Below are positions 25,653 through 33,155 of a DNA stretch of 64,000 nucleotides, piece after piece. The DNA lies in assembly GCF_004138285.1 (NCBI RefSeq), contig NZ_SCFN01000008.1:124001-188000 (forward strand), written 5' to 3'. How positions within the stretch are numbered: position 1 is the stretch's first letter; each line of letters opens with the position of its first letter. The stretch comes from Gottfriedia acidiceleris. GTDB taxonomy: Bacteria > Bacillota > Bacilli > Bacillales > Bacillaceae_G. The notes beneath the pieces were generated by a model that made no database searches, was not told the DNA's origin, and worked only from the letters and a program-made list of their open reading frames with translations. A program made the translations under genes and the position numbers.

Positions 25653-26429
25653 TTATTTCAATGTTCCGAACCATTTTTTATAAATTTTGTCGTAAGTGCC
25701 ATCTTTTTTCATAGCACCAATTTGTTTGTTAATTTTTTTAAGCAATTCAGCATCATCTTTTCTAACGCCAATTCCATACTCTTCTTCACCAAAGTTATCT
25801 TCTAAAATTTTGTATTTGTTTTGGCCTCTTTTATTCATGTAATATCTAGCTAATGTTTCATCCGCTACAACCACATCAACACGTTTTGATTCTAAGTCCA
25901 TTAAAGCTTGGTTGTTATTTTCATATAGTACAGGTTTACTACCGTTAAACGATTTTACTAAGTTTTTATCTTTATTAACTGCATCTAAAGAACTTGATCC
26001 TTCTTGAATCCCAACATTTTTACCTTTTAAATCTGCTTTTGTTTTTATATTTGAATTTGCTAGCGTGATAATAACTTGTCTATTTTTTAAATAGGCATCT
26101 GAGAAATTTACTTTTTTCTTACGCTCATCTGTAATTGAATAGCCGTTCCAAATTGCATCGATATTTCCAGATTTTAATTCAGTCTCTTTCATTGACCAAT
26201 CAATTGGTTGGAAAGTTACTTTCATATTTTCACGTTTAAATACTTCTTTTGCTAAATCGATATCAAAACCTACAACTTTACCTTTATCATCTTTAAAACC
26301 CATTGGTACAAAAGTATCATCTAATCCAACGACTACTTCGTTTGCATTTCGTTTTTCTTTTCCACAACCAGTTACAACTAATATTGAAATCACACAAATG
26401 ATAATTGCTGACATTAATTTTTTATTCAT
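25653..26429 (-). CDS. Amino acid ABC transporter substrate-binding lipoprotein
   Basis: Product of 258 residues. A signal with lipobox (SILVVTGC, lipid-modified Cys ~22) precedes a periplasmic-binding-protein type 2 domain: GLDDTFVPMGFKDDKG, GFDIDLAKEVFKRE, FSDAYLKNRQVIITLANS and QEGSSSLDAVN. It resembles cystine/His/Arg-type SBP_bac_3 receptors, and the ligand cannot be read reliably from sequence. It is the first gene after a T-box leader whose specifier appears to be CAC, so histidine responsiveness is expected. The RBS before its ATG is GGGAGAG. Confidence 0.9.
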   Translation of the reverse strand: MNKKLMSAIIICVISILVVTGCGKEKRNANEVVVGLDDTFVPMGFKDDKGKVVGFDIDLAKEVFKRENMKVTFQPIDWSMKETELKSGNIDAIWNGYSITDERKKKVNFSDAYLKNRQVIITLANSNIKTKADLKGKNVGIQEGSSSLDAVNKDKNLVKSFNGSKPVLYENNNQALMDLESKRVDVVVADETLARYYMNKRGQNKYKILEDNFGEEEYGIGVRKDDAELLKKINKQIGAMKKDGTYDKIYKKWFGTLK

Positions 26430-26462
26430 TTTACTCTCTCCCTTAAAATATTCTTGAAAAAC

Positions 26463-26755
26463 AAAAAACTCCCGACCTCTAGCTATATGAAATAGCTAGA
26501 GGACGGGAGTATTACTCACGTGGTTCCACCTCTATTTTATTGATACCTCACGATACCAACCTCTTCAAGTGCAGCAATTAAGCTATACTCTAGCACGATA
26601 ACGGGTGCAGGGAATCCGGAAACAGTCTACTACCAAAAAGGGTTCGGTGCTCAGCTCAGAGATGTGTTCAAAATATTGTCTTACGCCCCTCGCACCAACC
26701 GGGAACTCTCTGTTTAAGAACTTAATACTTCTACTATTTCTCATCAATGCTTTTA
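26463..26755 (-). ncRNA. T-box riboswitch leader, specifier most likely CAC (His)
   Basis: Read on the minus strand. Stem I starts near 26728 with TGATGAGAAATAGTAG and includes AGAGAG and GGTTGGTGCGAGG. The upper helix GAAGTATT pairs with AATATTTT and is followed by GAA, then CAC at 26666-26664, then ATCTCTGAG; the codon just before that conserved tail is the specifier. The T-box AGAGGTGGAACCACGTG lies at about 26532-26516. A 17-bp terminator stem (26469-26509) is followed by TTTTTT. It should let transcription proceed when uncharged tRNA-His accumulates. AAC (Asn) in a shifted register is the main alternative. Confidence 0.88.
26469..26509 (-). terminator. T-box intrinsic terminator
   Basis: CTCCCGTCCTCTAGCTA pairs with TAGCTAGAGGTCGGGAG (one T-T mismatch), followed on the minus strand by TTTTTT. 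Confidence 0.92.
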
Positions 26756-26820
26756 AAATTAAATTTTCAAATATGTTCAATACTGCAGTTTTTATAAAAT
26801 CAAACTAGTTTGTTTTGCGA

Positions 26821-27025
26821 TGAACAAATAATATTACAGATTACAAACAACTGTCAACAAATTTTATTTAAAAAAACTTTGATTTTGTCAAAACTTGGGT
26901 TGGAAATTTCTCGGGAAATATGGAAAATTGTCGATTGAATGCTGATAAAACTGATTGGGATTGTCAAATATTATCAATCCACAAAAATAATATATACTTC
27001 ATAAATTTCGATTAAAAAATATGAT
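26821..27025. other. Intergenic stretch, nothing recognised
   Basis: AT-rich and without gene signals between the T-box and the first toxin-antitoxin repeat copy. Confidence 0.4.
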
Positions 27026-27037
27026 AAATAATAATTA

Positions 27038-27213
27038 AGAATGAGCGGGATAACACTCGTTCTTGACAACAAAATAAGCCGAGATGGTTTTATCAATGTA
27101 TTTTTTCTAAGAAGTAGCCCATACCGAGCAAAAGCATAGGGGCTATTTCTTTTTTGTTGCGTTAATAATACTAACTACTAATTGAATCAATGCAACGACA
27201 AAGGTCATTGCGA
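27038..27213. repeat. Decayed first copy of the type I toxin-antitoxin repeat
   Basis: This ~175-bp block repeats 27297-27471 about 258 bases upstream. It keeps the hairpin at its left end (AGAATGAG/CACTCGTTCT), the GTAGCCC...GGGGCTATTTCTTTTTT terminator on the plus strand, and the last codons of the toxin ORF on the minus strand. Confidence 0.85.
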
Positions 27214-27251
27214 CGATAATTTCTTTATATTTAACAAAAAATTCATGCGTT
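27144..27251 (-). pseudogene. Remnant of a holin-like toxin gene, 5' end lost
   Basis: On the minus strand the frame carries the C-terminal part of the neighbouring toxin (AMTFVVALIQLVVSIINATK) unchanged, but upstream of it the sequence diverges and reaches a TGA without an ATG, GTG or TTG in frame and without a ribosome binding site. The first 14 residues of the intact copy are replaced by unrelated codons. It is therefore a non-translated remnant of a tandem duplication, although an antisense RNA could still be made from this copy. Confidence 0.7.
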
Positions 27252-27277
27252 CAAAGTATAACTAAAGAATCATATGA

Positions 27278-27412
27278 TATAATAATTATATAAAAAAGAA
27301 CGAGTGCTGTAACACTCGTTCTAGGTAATTGAATAAGCTGAGATGGTTTTATCTAGTTATATCATAAGAAGTAGCCCATGCCAGGTCAAAGCATAGGGGC
27401 TATTTCTTTTTT
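27278..27412 (+). ncRNA. Candidate antisense antitoxin RNA (RatA-like) with extended -10 promoter
   Basis: TGATATAATAATT gives an extended -10 (TG at 27275-27276, TATAAT at 27278-27283), with transcription expected from about 27290. The transcript would run through 27400 and stop at a plus-strand terminator: TAGCCCATGC pairs with GCATAGGGGCTA, followed by TTTCTTTTTT (27371-27412). It is fully complementary to the 3' end of the toxin mRNA, the arrangement of TxpA/RatA-type modules. Confidence 0.65.
27297..27324 (-). terminator. Terminator of the toxin mRNA
   Basis: On the minus strand AGAACGAGTG pairs with CACTCGTTCT around a 6-base loop, followed by TTTTTTATATAATT. Confidence 0.82.
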
Positions 27413-27510
27413 GTTGCGTTGATAATACTAACTACTAATTGAATCAATGCAACGACAAAGGTCATTGCGATGAAGATTAGAGTAAGTATTTCAAGAGTTT
27501 GCATTGGCAT
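27400..27510 (-). CDS. Holin-like toxin of a type I toxin-antitoxin module
   Basis: A 36-codon frame (34 from the second ATG, 27504-27502, which has the better 8-base spacing from AAAGGTGG). The peptide is one hydrophobic helix with a basic tail: LEILTLIFIAMTFVVALIQL then VVSIINATKKK. This is the pattern of the putative holin-like toxin family (TxpA/BsrG/YonT relatives) which act on the membrane. The mRNA 5' leader holds AGCATAGGGG (27566-27557) exactly complementary to CCCCTATGCT just after the stop (27399-27390), a pairing that would keep the full-length mRNA untranslated. An overlapping antisense RNA lies opposite its 3' end. Confidence 0.8.
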   Translation of the reverse strand: MPMQTLEILTLIFIAMTFVVALIQLVVSIINATKKK

Positions 27511-27578
27511 CACCACCTTTCTACAAAAATGCGTAGAAAAGAAGATAAAACCAATTCCCCTATGCTATTCAATTGCCT

Positions 27579-27612
27579 AGTTTGATTATAATAAAATAAT
27601 TATAATCAAACT
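27579..27612. promoter_or_regulatory. Perfect 14-bp inverted repeat at the probable toxin promoter
   Basis: AGTTTGATTATAAT and ATTATAATCAAACT are exact reverse complements around a 6-base spacer. Each arm contains TATAAT on one strand, so it may be both a promoter region and an operator; no good -35 is seen. Confidence 0.5.
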
Positions 27613-27795
27613 GTGGTTGTAATTATAAAATTTAAACAATTTCATGAAGTTTTAGAATGATTACAATTCTGTTCGGTTGGTAAAAATTGAACAGAGTGTT
27701 GAAATATTAATATCTTAAAAATTATTGTATGATAGGATTATAGTTTTTTTAGAGCGAAAAATATGGATATAGATAATGTAAAGTAGGAGAGTAGA

Positions 27796-28677
27796 ATGAG
27801 AAAATTTAAGAAAGTTTATATAGAAATTACGAATATATGTAATTTGAAGTGTAATTTTTGTCCAAGCCCAACGCTTGAGAGACCGTTGAAGTTTTTGGAC
27901 GAGAAAGCATTTACTCATGTTGTAAATTCGGTTAAACCTTATACGGATCATATTTATTTTCATTTGATGGGTGAGCCATTTTTAAATACAAAGCTCGGTA
28001 GATTTTTGGATATTAGTCATGAAAATGGTTTGAAGGTTAATATTACAACGAATGGTACGTTAATTAATAAAGTAAAGGATTTATTAATTGAATCCAAAGG
28101 TTTAAGACAAATCAATTTTTCACTTCATAGTTTTGAGGCGAATGATTTAACGAAGGATTTGCACGATTACGTTGAAAATATTACGAACTTCATTAATGAA
28201 GCGAATGAAAAAAGTGATATGATTTGTGCAATTAGGCTTTGGAATATGGATAGTGAAGAGCTAAGAGCAAGTAACTCATTGAATATTGATATATTAAATT
28301 TACTTGAGGAAAAACTAAAATTAGATTTTTCTTTAAGTGAGAGACTTCAGGAAACACATAATATTAAACTGCGCGATAAAATTTATTTAAATATGGCTGA
28401 AAAATTCCAATGGCCAGACATGGGTAATGATATCATCGATGAAAATGTATTCTGCTATGGTTTAAGAGATCAAATCGGAGTATTAGTAGATGGAACGGTT
28501 GTACCATGTTGTTTAGATAGCGAAGGGAAGATTCCATTAGGAAATATCTATGAGACATCATTAGAGGATATTTTAAATTCTGAACGTGCAAGAGCAATTT
28601 ATGATGGCTTCTCAAGACGATGTGCAGTGGAAGAATTATGCAAAAGATGCGGTTATGCAAAACGACATAAAAAGTAA
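27796..28677 (+). CDS. Radical SAM/SPASM domain protein
   Basis: Product of 293 residues. The [4Fe-4S] cluster motif C15-x3-C19-x2-C22 lies in NICNLKCNFCPSP, followed by a radical SAM barrel (YFHLMGEPFLNTKLGRFLDI and VNITTNGTLINK). The C-terminus has a SPASM-like cysteine set: NVFCYGLRDQIGVLVDG, VPCCLDSEGKIPLGNIYE and RRCAVEELCKRCGY, which would bind auxiliary clusters. SPASM proteins often modify peptides or act in anaerobic enzyme activation; no precursor peptide gene or partner is adjacent, so the substrate is unknown. AGGAG precedes the ATG. Confidence 0.88.
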   Translation: MRKFKKVYIEITNICNLKCNFCPSPTLERPLKFLDEKAFTHVVNSVKPYTDHIYFHLMGEPFLNTKLGRFLDISHENGLKVNITTNGTLINKVKDLLIESKGLRQINFSLHSFEANDLTKDLHDYVENITNFINEANEKSDMICAIRLWNMDSEELRASNSLNIDILNLLEEKLKLDFSLSERLQETHNIKLRDKIYLNMAEKFQWPDMGNDIIDENVFCYGLRDQIGVLVDGTVVPCCLDSEGKIPLGNIYETSLEDILNSERARAIYDGFSRRCAVEELCKRCGYAKRHKK

Positions 28678-28685
28678 TTTTTGGT

Positions 28686-28722
28686 AAAAAGCGCTTTCTT
28701 TTTAAAAGAAAGTGCTTTCTTA
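28686..28722 (+). terminator. Terminator after the radical SAM gene
   Basis: AAGCGCTTTCTTTT pairs with AAAAGAAAGTGCTTT, a near-perfect stem followed by a short T-rich stretch. Confidence 0.82.
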
Positions 28723-28810
28723 TTTAAATCCGAAAAAAAGTTATATTAATCCTCAAAATTTTATAGTAGTATAGTTTGGTCTGTTTAAAATTTTAGGAGG
28801 ATTTACATCA

Positions 28811-29425
28811 ATGAAAGACGTACAACAAATTAAAATAACTACTGCAGATCCATCTGCAATTGGTTTATTCGGTTTAGCAATGGTAACTCTTGTTGCCTCA
28901 ACACAAAAATTAGGAATTACTGATGGTGTTTCATTAGTATTACCTTGGGCGATTTTTTTAGGTGCTATTGCACAATTATTTGCGAGTATCCAGGATTTTA
29001 AACATAATAATGTATTTGGAGCAACAGCATTTGGAGCATATGCTTTCTTTTGGTTAGCTGTTGGTACTACTTGGTTAATCCAATTAGGTGTTTTTGGAGA
29101 AGCATTAATGAACGCAGCTGATGTTAAACAACTTGGCTTTGCTTTTGTAGGATATTTAATCTTTTCGATTTTTATGACAATCGGTGCAATGGAAACTCAT
29201 AAGGTATTATTTATTATTTTTGTATTAATTGATTGTTTATTTATTGGATTATCATTAAGTACATTAGGCTTTATGGAAGAAGCTACACATACTTTTGCAG
29301 CATATAGTGAATTAGGAATAGCCATTATGTCATTTTATGGATCAGCTGCAGCTGTCTTAAATAGTCACTTTGGAAGAGAATTTTTACCTGTAGGGAAACC
29401 TTTTGGAATTTTTAAAGCGAAATAA
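28811..29425 (+). CDS. Acetate/succinate transporter, GPR1/FUN34/YaaH (SatP) family
   Basis: Product of 204 residues with six membrane helices. The family hallmark N-P-A-P-x-G-L is present in modified form as TADPSAIGLFGLAMVTLV at the start of helix 1; LPWAIFLGAIAQLFASIQDF and NNVFGATAFGAYAFFWLAVG follow. Members move acetate or other short carboxylates with protons. It stands alone, has AGGAGG upstream and a terminator at 29471-29503. Confidence 0.9.
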   Translation: MKDVQQIKITTADPSAIGLFGLAMVTLVASTQKLGITDGVSLVLPWAIFLGAIAQLFASIQDFKHNNVFGATAFGAYAFFWLAVGTTWLIQLGVFGEALMNAADVKQLGFAFVGYLIFSIFMTIGAMETHKVLFIIFVLIDCLFIGLSLSTLGFMEEATHTFAAYSELGIAIMSFYGSAAAVLNSHFGREFLPVGKPFGIFKAK

Positions 29426-29470
29426 AAATTTAGTCTTAAAATCAAGTTTTCGGACTTTGACTATACACAG

Positions 29471-29503
29471 AAACCTTTACCACTGGAGTAAAGGTTTTTT
29501 TTT
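29471..29503 (+). terminator. Terminator after the acetate transporter gene
   Basis: AAACCTTTAC pairs with GTAAAGGTTT, followed by nine T residues. Confidence 0.88.
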
Positions 29504-29604
29504 ATAAATATTTGTATTGTTTGGTTAGAAATGACAGATGATAATATCGTGCTTTTAATAAAGTAAAGATAGTTTGGACATTTAAATTGAAAGGTGGAAA
29601 TTCG

Positions 29605-30240
29605 TTGACAACACTATTGTATATCACTGCACATCCTCACGATAAGTCTACTTCATACAGTATGGCGGTTGGTGATGCATTTATCGAGAGTTATAAGGCT
29701 GCACATCCTAATGACCAAGTAGTACATATTGACCTTTATAATGAAACGATTCCTCATATTGATGCTGAAGTGTTTGCAGGTTGGGGGAAACTTCAATCTG
29801 GAGGATCTTTTGATACACTTTCTTCAGGTGAGCAATCAAAAGTAGGAAGACTAAATGAGATTGTAACTCAATTTGCTGAAGCAGATAAATATGTCTTTGT
29901 AACACCTTTATGGAACTTTTTATTCCCACCAATTATGAAAAACTATATTGATGCGATTTGCGTTGCTGGTAAAACTTTCAAATATACTTCTAATGGGCCT
30001 CAAGGATTATTAGGTGATAAAAAAGCTTTGCATATCCAAGCACGTGGTGGAGTTTATTCAGAAGGTCCAGCGGCAGGTCTTGAAATGGGACATCGCTATA
30101 TTGGAGTGATAATGAGCTTCTTAGGTGTTCAAGATTTTAATGGAATTTTTGTTGAAGGTCAAAATCAATTCCCTGACCGAGCACAAGAAATTAAAGAACA
30201 AGCAATTCAAAAAGCTAAGGAAACTGCAAAGGATTTTTAA
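29605..30240 (+). CDS. azoR: FMN-dependent NADH-azoreductase
   Basis: Product of 211 residues with a flavodoxin-like fold: [20 protein letters not shown] at the phosphate-binding loop, [20 protein letters not shown] at the FMN site and [16 protein letters not shown]. This is the AzoR/AcpD family that reduces azo compounds and quinones with NADH, often as thiol or quinone stress defence. The TTG at 29605 is chosen because AAAGGTGG lies ~7 bases upstream; the TTG at 29587 has no such signal. Confidence 0.9.
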   Translation: MTTLLYITAHPHDKSTSYSMAVGDAFIESYKAAHPNDQVVHIDLYNETIPHIDAEVFAGWGKLQSGGSFDTLSSGEQSKVGRLNEIVTQFAEADKYVFVTPLWNFLFPPIMKNYIDAICVAGKTFKYTSNGPQGLLGDKKALHIQARGGVYSEGPAAGLEMGHRYIGVIMSFLGVQDFNGIFVEGQNQFPDRAQEIKEQAIQKAKETAKDF

Positions 30241-30251
30241 TATGATTACAA

Positions 30252-30285
30252 CAAAAAAACTCACTTTTTTTGTGAGTTTTTTGTT
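30252..30285 (+). terminator. Terminator after azoR
   Basis: AAAAAACTCAC pairs with GTGAGTTTTTT, followed by further T residues. Confidence 0.87.
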
Positions 30286-30356
30286 TTTTTCAGTTATGAT
30301 CAGTAATTATCGTCTTTTTGCATTTTTACTTACTCATGAACCTGTTTAGTCAAAAA

Positions 30357-30398
30357 TGCACCTCCAAATGTTAGACTGTGTCTAACATTTGGGGTGCA
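30357..30398 (-). terminator. Long perfect hairpin ending the minus-strand kinase transcript
   Basis: TGCACCTCCAAATGTTAGAC and GTCTAACATTTGGGGTGCA form a ~19-bp stem with a 3-base loop; on the minus strand it is followed by TTTTTG, 20 bases past the kinase stop. Confidence 0.82.
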
Positions 30399-30417
30399 CT
30401 TCATTTGTGGTTTTTCT

Positions 30418-31644
30418 TCATTCATTTTCACATTGCCAATTCGGTAAATAAATTCGGAATATTGATCCTTCGTTTTCTTTACTGCTTACTTTAATTTTAC
30501 CTTTAAATTTTTCGATTATATTAAAGCATACGGTTAACCCAATTCCTGTGCCTCTTTCTTTTAGTGAGTAGAAGGGAGTGCCCAGCTTTTCAATTGTTTC
30601 TTGAGACATTCCAATTCCTGTGTCTATGATTTCAATAAGTGCATATTCATTTTCTTGTAAGAGATTGATCGTTATAAAACCGGCATCATGCATTGATTCG
30701 ATTGCATTTTTCATCAAGTTAACGAGAACTTGTTTAAATTCAATCGGATTTATTTTCGTGTAAAGTATTTGATTTAAGTTTAAATGGAAACCGATGCTTT
30801 GGCTATTTGCCATCGAGGCAAGCAAATCAGTTACATTCAATATTTCTTTATTTACTTCTACGACTTGTATCGTTTCTGTTTGAGGTTTTGCTAGTGATAA
30901 ATAATCATTAATAATAATCTGAGCGTATTCTAATTCTTTTAGCATCGCATCGACATAGTATTTTTCGTCTGAGTTCATTGTTTTTGTTTTTTGAAAAAGT
31001 TGTGCAAAACCTTTTACGACAGTAATCGGATTACGAATTTCATGTGCAATCGTTGCAGCTAGTTGACCAATCGAATTTAATTGTTTCGCCTGTTGTATTT
31101 CCTTGTGATTGGCTTCTAAAGCTATGACCTTCGTCTCTGTTTGTAAAAATACAAATAAGAGTATTAATTGAATCGATAGGAATTCTAATATATTGCCGAA
31201 AGGGTCTAACGCTATATAAGAATATTTTTCTTTTAGATTGGTGAATGAGATTAGTAATACAAAAGTAGGTCCAATTAGTATATTTAATGCCCAACCGATA
31301 TAAAATGCTATGCGATTATATAAAAAGATCGTAAAGATTGGGATGATTGCTACAAAACTATACATTGTTGATGTGTCTGGGTATGTCCAAAATTTAATAT
31401 ACACATATAGTGAAGATATTGTTGTAAATAATACTTTTGAAAATGTGTTATCTCTTTTAACAAAATTGTATAAAGCAAAAATAACAATGAACATTAAGAT
31501 AACTTGAGTAATAAGTTCAATTGGATGATCCTTAAAAGTTAAAGGAGAGAGTGTAATTCCTACTAGTAATAAAGAAGTAAGTGAAGCCATAAAAAAAATA
31601 TAAATTCGACGGCTCCTTTTGTTATAGTACTCTGTATTTTTCAT
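30418..31644 (-). CDS. Membrane sensor histidine kinase (KinB/KinD-like, orphan)
   Basis: Product of 408 residues. Residues ~15-170 hold about six membrane helices with almost no extracellular domain. The HisKA box has H201 in IAHEIRNPITVVKGFAQLF, and the ATPase domain has NLMKNAIESM (N box), IIDTGIGMSQETIEKLG (G1) and ERGTGIGLTVCFNIIEK (G2). The compact kinase core closely resembles Bacillus sporulation kinases. No response regulator is adjacent, so it is an orphan kinase, perhaps feeding a phosphorelay. A similar kinase lies 1.5 kb to the right on the other strand. Confidence 0.87.
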   Translation of the reverse strand: MKNTEYYNKRSRRIYIFFMASLTSLLLVGITLSPLTFKDHPIELITQVILMFIVIFALYNFVKRDNTFSKVLFTTISSLYVYIKFWTYPDTSTMYSFVAIIPIFTIFLYNRIAFYIGWALNILIGPTFVLLISFTNLKEKYSYIALDPFGNILEFLSIQLILLFVFLQTETKVIALEANHKEIQQAKQLNSIGQLAATIAHEIRNPITVVKGFAQLFQKTKTMNSDEKYYVDAMLKELEYAQIIINDYLSLAKPQTETIQVVEVNKEILNVTDLLASMANSQSIGFHLNLNQILYTKINPIEFKQVLVNLMKNAIESMHDAGFITINLLQENEYALIEIIDTGIGMSQETIEKLGTPFYSLKERGTGIGLTVCFNIIEKFKGKIKVSSKENEGSIFRIYLPNWQCENE

Positions 31645-31734
31645 GCTTCAATCTCCGTTCTGAAAAGAAACTTTTCAATAATATTTTACACTTTTCAGAA
31701 AATTATTTATATATAAATTATGACATTAATATAA

Positions 31735-31765
31735 AAGAGACCAAAAATATGTTTTTTGGTCTCTT
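31735..31765 (-). terminator. Terminator after the metallophosphoesterase gene
   Basis: AAGAGACCAAAAA pairs with TTTTTTGGTCTCTT, with TTTTATATT following on the minus strand. Confidence 0.85.
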
Positions 31766-31776
31766 AACAGATTGAA

Positions 31777-32925
31777 TTAATTAGAAAATGAAACAGTGAT
31801 CGTTACAATCTCAGAAGGGTTACCTGTTCTAATTGGAGGTCCCCAAGTTCCAAATCCTGATGAAACGACAAAGTGTGAGCGTTCTTTTTGTAAATAGCCC
31901 CAATCAACTTCATAAAGTCGACGGGTAATTAAGTGATTTGGCATAAACTGGCCGCGATGTGTATGGCCAGACACTTGTAAATCTACGCCTAATTGAGTCG
32001 GAATTTCTAAATGATAGGGCTGATGATCAAGTAAGATAATAGGTTTTGTATGATCGATTCCTTCAAGTAGTTCATGTAAATCTAAGCGCTTTTTACTTGC
32101 AAGGTCTTTACGACCAACGATATAGAAATTGTCATCAACTAGTTCTTTCTCATCTAATAAAATATGAATACCAGCATCCTTTAAATGCCGGGCAAGTAAA
32201 TCTAAATGTCCACCGTAATAATCATGATTACCAGGGACCGCGTAAGTGCCAATCTTTGGCTTTAACTTTTTTAACGTTTGGATCATATTTTCCTCAACAA
32301 AAGGAGTAATATCTTCATCTATAATATCTCCAGCAATTAAGACTAAATCAGGGGCAAGCTTATTAATATTCTCAATAAGAAACTCTAGTCTTTTATTCGT
32401 GACTAATGTGCTTAAATGTAAATCCGAAACTAATACGATTGATAGTTCTTTATACTTTTCATTTGTTTTTTCAACATTGATGTCATAATGAACAATCTGT
32501 GTGTCTAGTGCACTTTTTCTACCTTTTGCGATAAGGTTTGTGACACATAATATGACAATTGTTCCAAGTATCACAGTTATGCTACGTGTTTTGAATGATG
32601 TAAATTCTCTTAAAATCAGCCCAACTAAATCAGCAACGATGACAAAGAAAATTAAATAATAAAAGATGGCTAACCAGTATGCTCCAATTTTATGGATCGG
32701 TTTAAAGAATGATGTAGGAAGCTTACTCTTTAAAACTCTTGAAAGAATGTACGCAAAAGTTATAAACAGAAATACGATCCAATAGATTATTTTTATTGTT
32801 GGATTCGTCCACTTACTTAGCAAAGCATTAATATAGATCCATCCATTAAAACCTATGTAAAAATTAATTAAGAAAAAGAAAATCATAACCAAAATAATAT
32901 TTAATACTATTCTTTTATTCATAGT
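31777..32925 (-). CDS. Membrane-bound metallophosphoesterase (YkuE/YaeI-like)
   Basis: Product of 382 residues. About four to five membrane helices in the first ~140 residues precede a calcineurin-like phosphoesterase domain whose metal ligands are all visible: VSDLHL, AGDIIDE, PGNHDYYGG, and VSGHTHRGQF. Relatives hydrolyse phosphodiester or pyrophosphate bonds in lipids (YaeI/LpxG-like) on the outer membrane face; the substrate here is unknown. ATG 32925 is preferred over 32937 since AAAGGG is then properly spaced. Confidence 0.87.
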   Translation of the reverse strand, partial: TMNKRIVLNIILVMIFFFLINFYIGFNGWIYINALLSKWTNPTIKIIYWIVFLFITFAYILSRVLKSKLPTSFFKPIHKIGAYWLAIFYYLIFFVIVADLVGLILREFTSFKTRSITVILGTIVILCVTNLIAKGRKSALDTQIVHYDINVEKTNEKYKELSIVLVSDLHLSTLVTNKRLEFLIENINKLAPDLVLIAGDIIDEDITPFVEENMIQTLKKLKPKIGTYAVPGNHDYYGGHLDLLARHLKDAGIHILLDEKELVDDNFYIVGRKDLASKKRLDLHELLEGIDHTKPIILLDHQPYHLEIPTQLGVDLQVSGHTHRGQFMPNHLITRRLYEVDWGYLQKERSHFVVSSGFGTWGPPIRTGNPSEIVTITVSFSN

Positions 32926-33155
32926 GATCCCTTTCATACGATAGTGGTAAGGTACTTCTAGTATAAATGTTTAAACTTATAAACGCACCTAATTCACTTT
33001 CTTATAAAGTGAAAAATAGGATAAAAATATTAATCGACAGAAAATGAAAAATAGTGGGAGTTAATAGGGTAAAATAAAGGATTTTTGGAAGATTTGTCGT
33101 ATTATATTTATGTTAATTATATTTCGAAAATTTCGAATCTAGTGAGGATAAAAAC

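Noticed and set aside
26583-26808. ORFs of 65-67 codons on both strands
   Set aside because: They lie entirely within the T-box leader, whose RNA structure explains the sequence.
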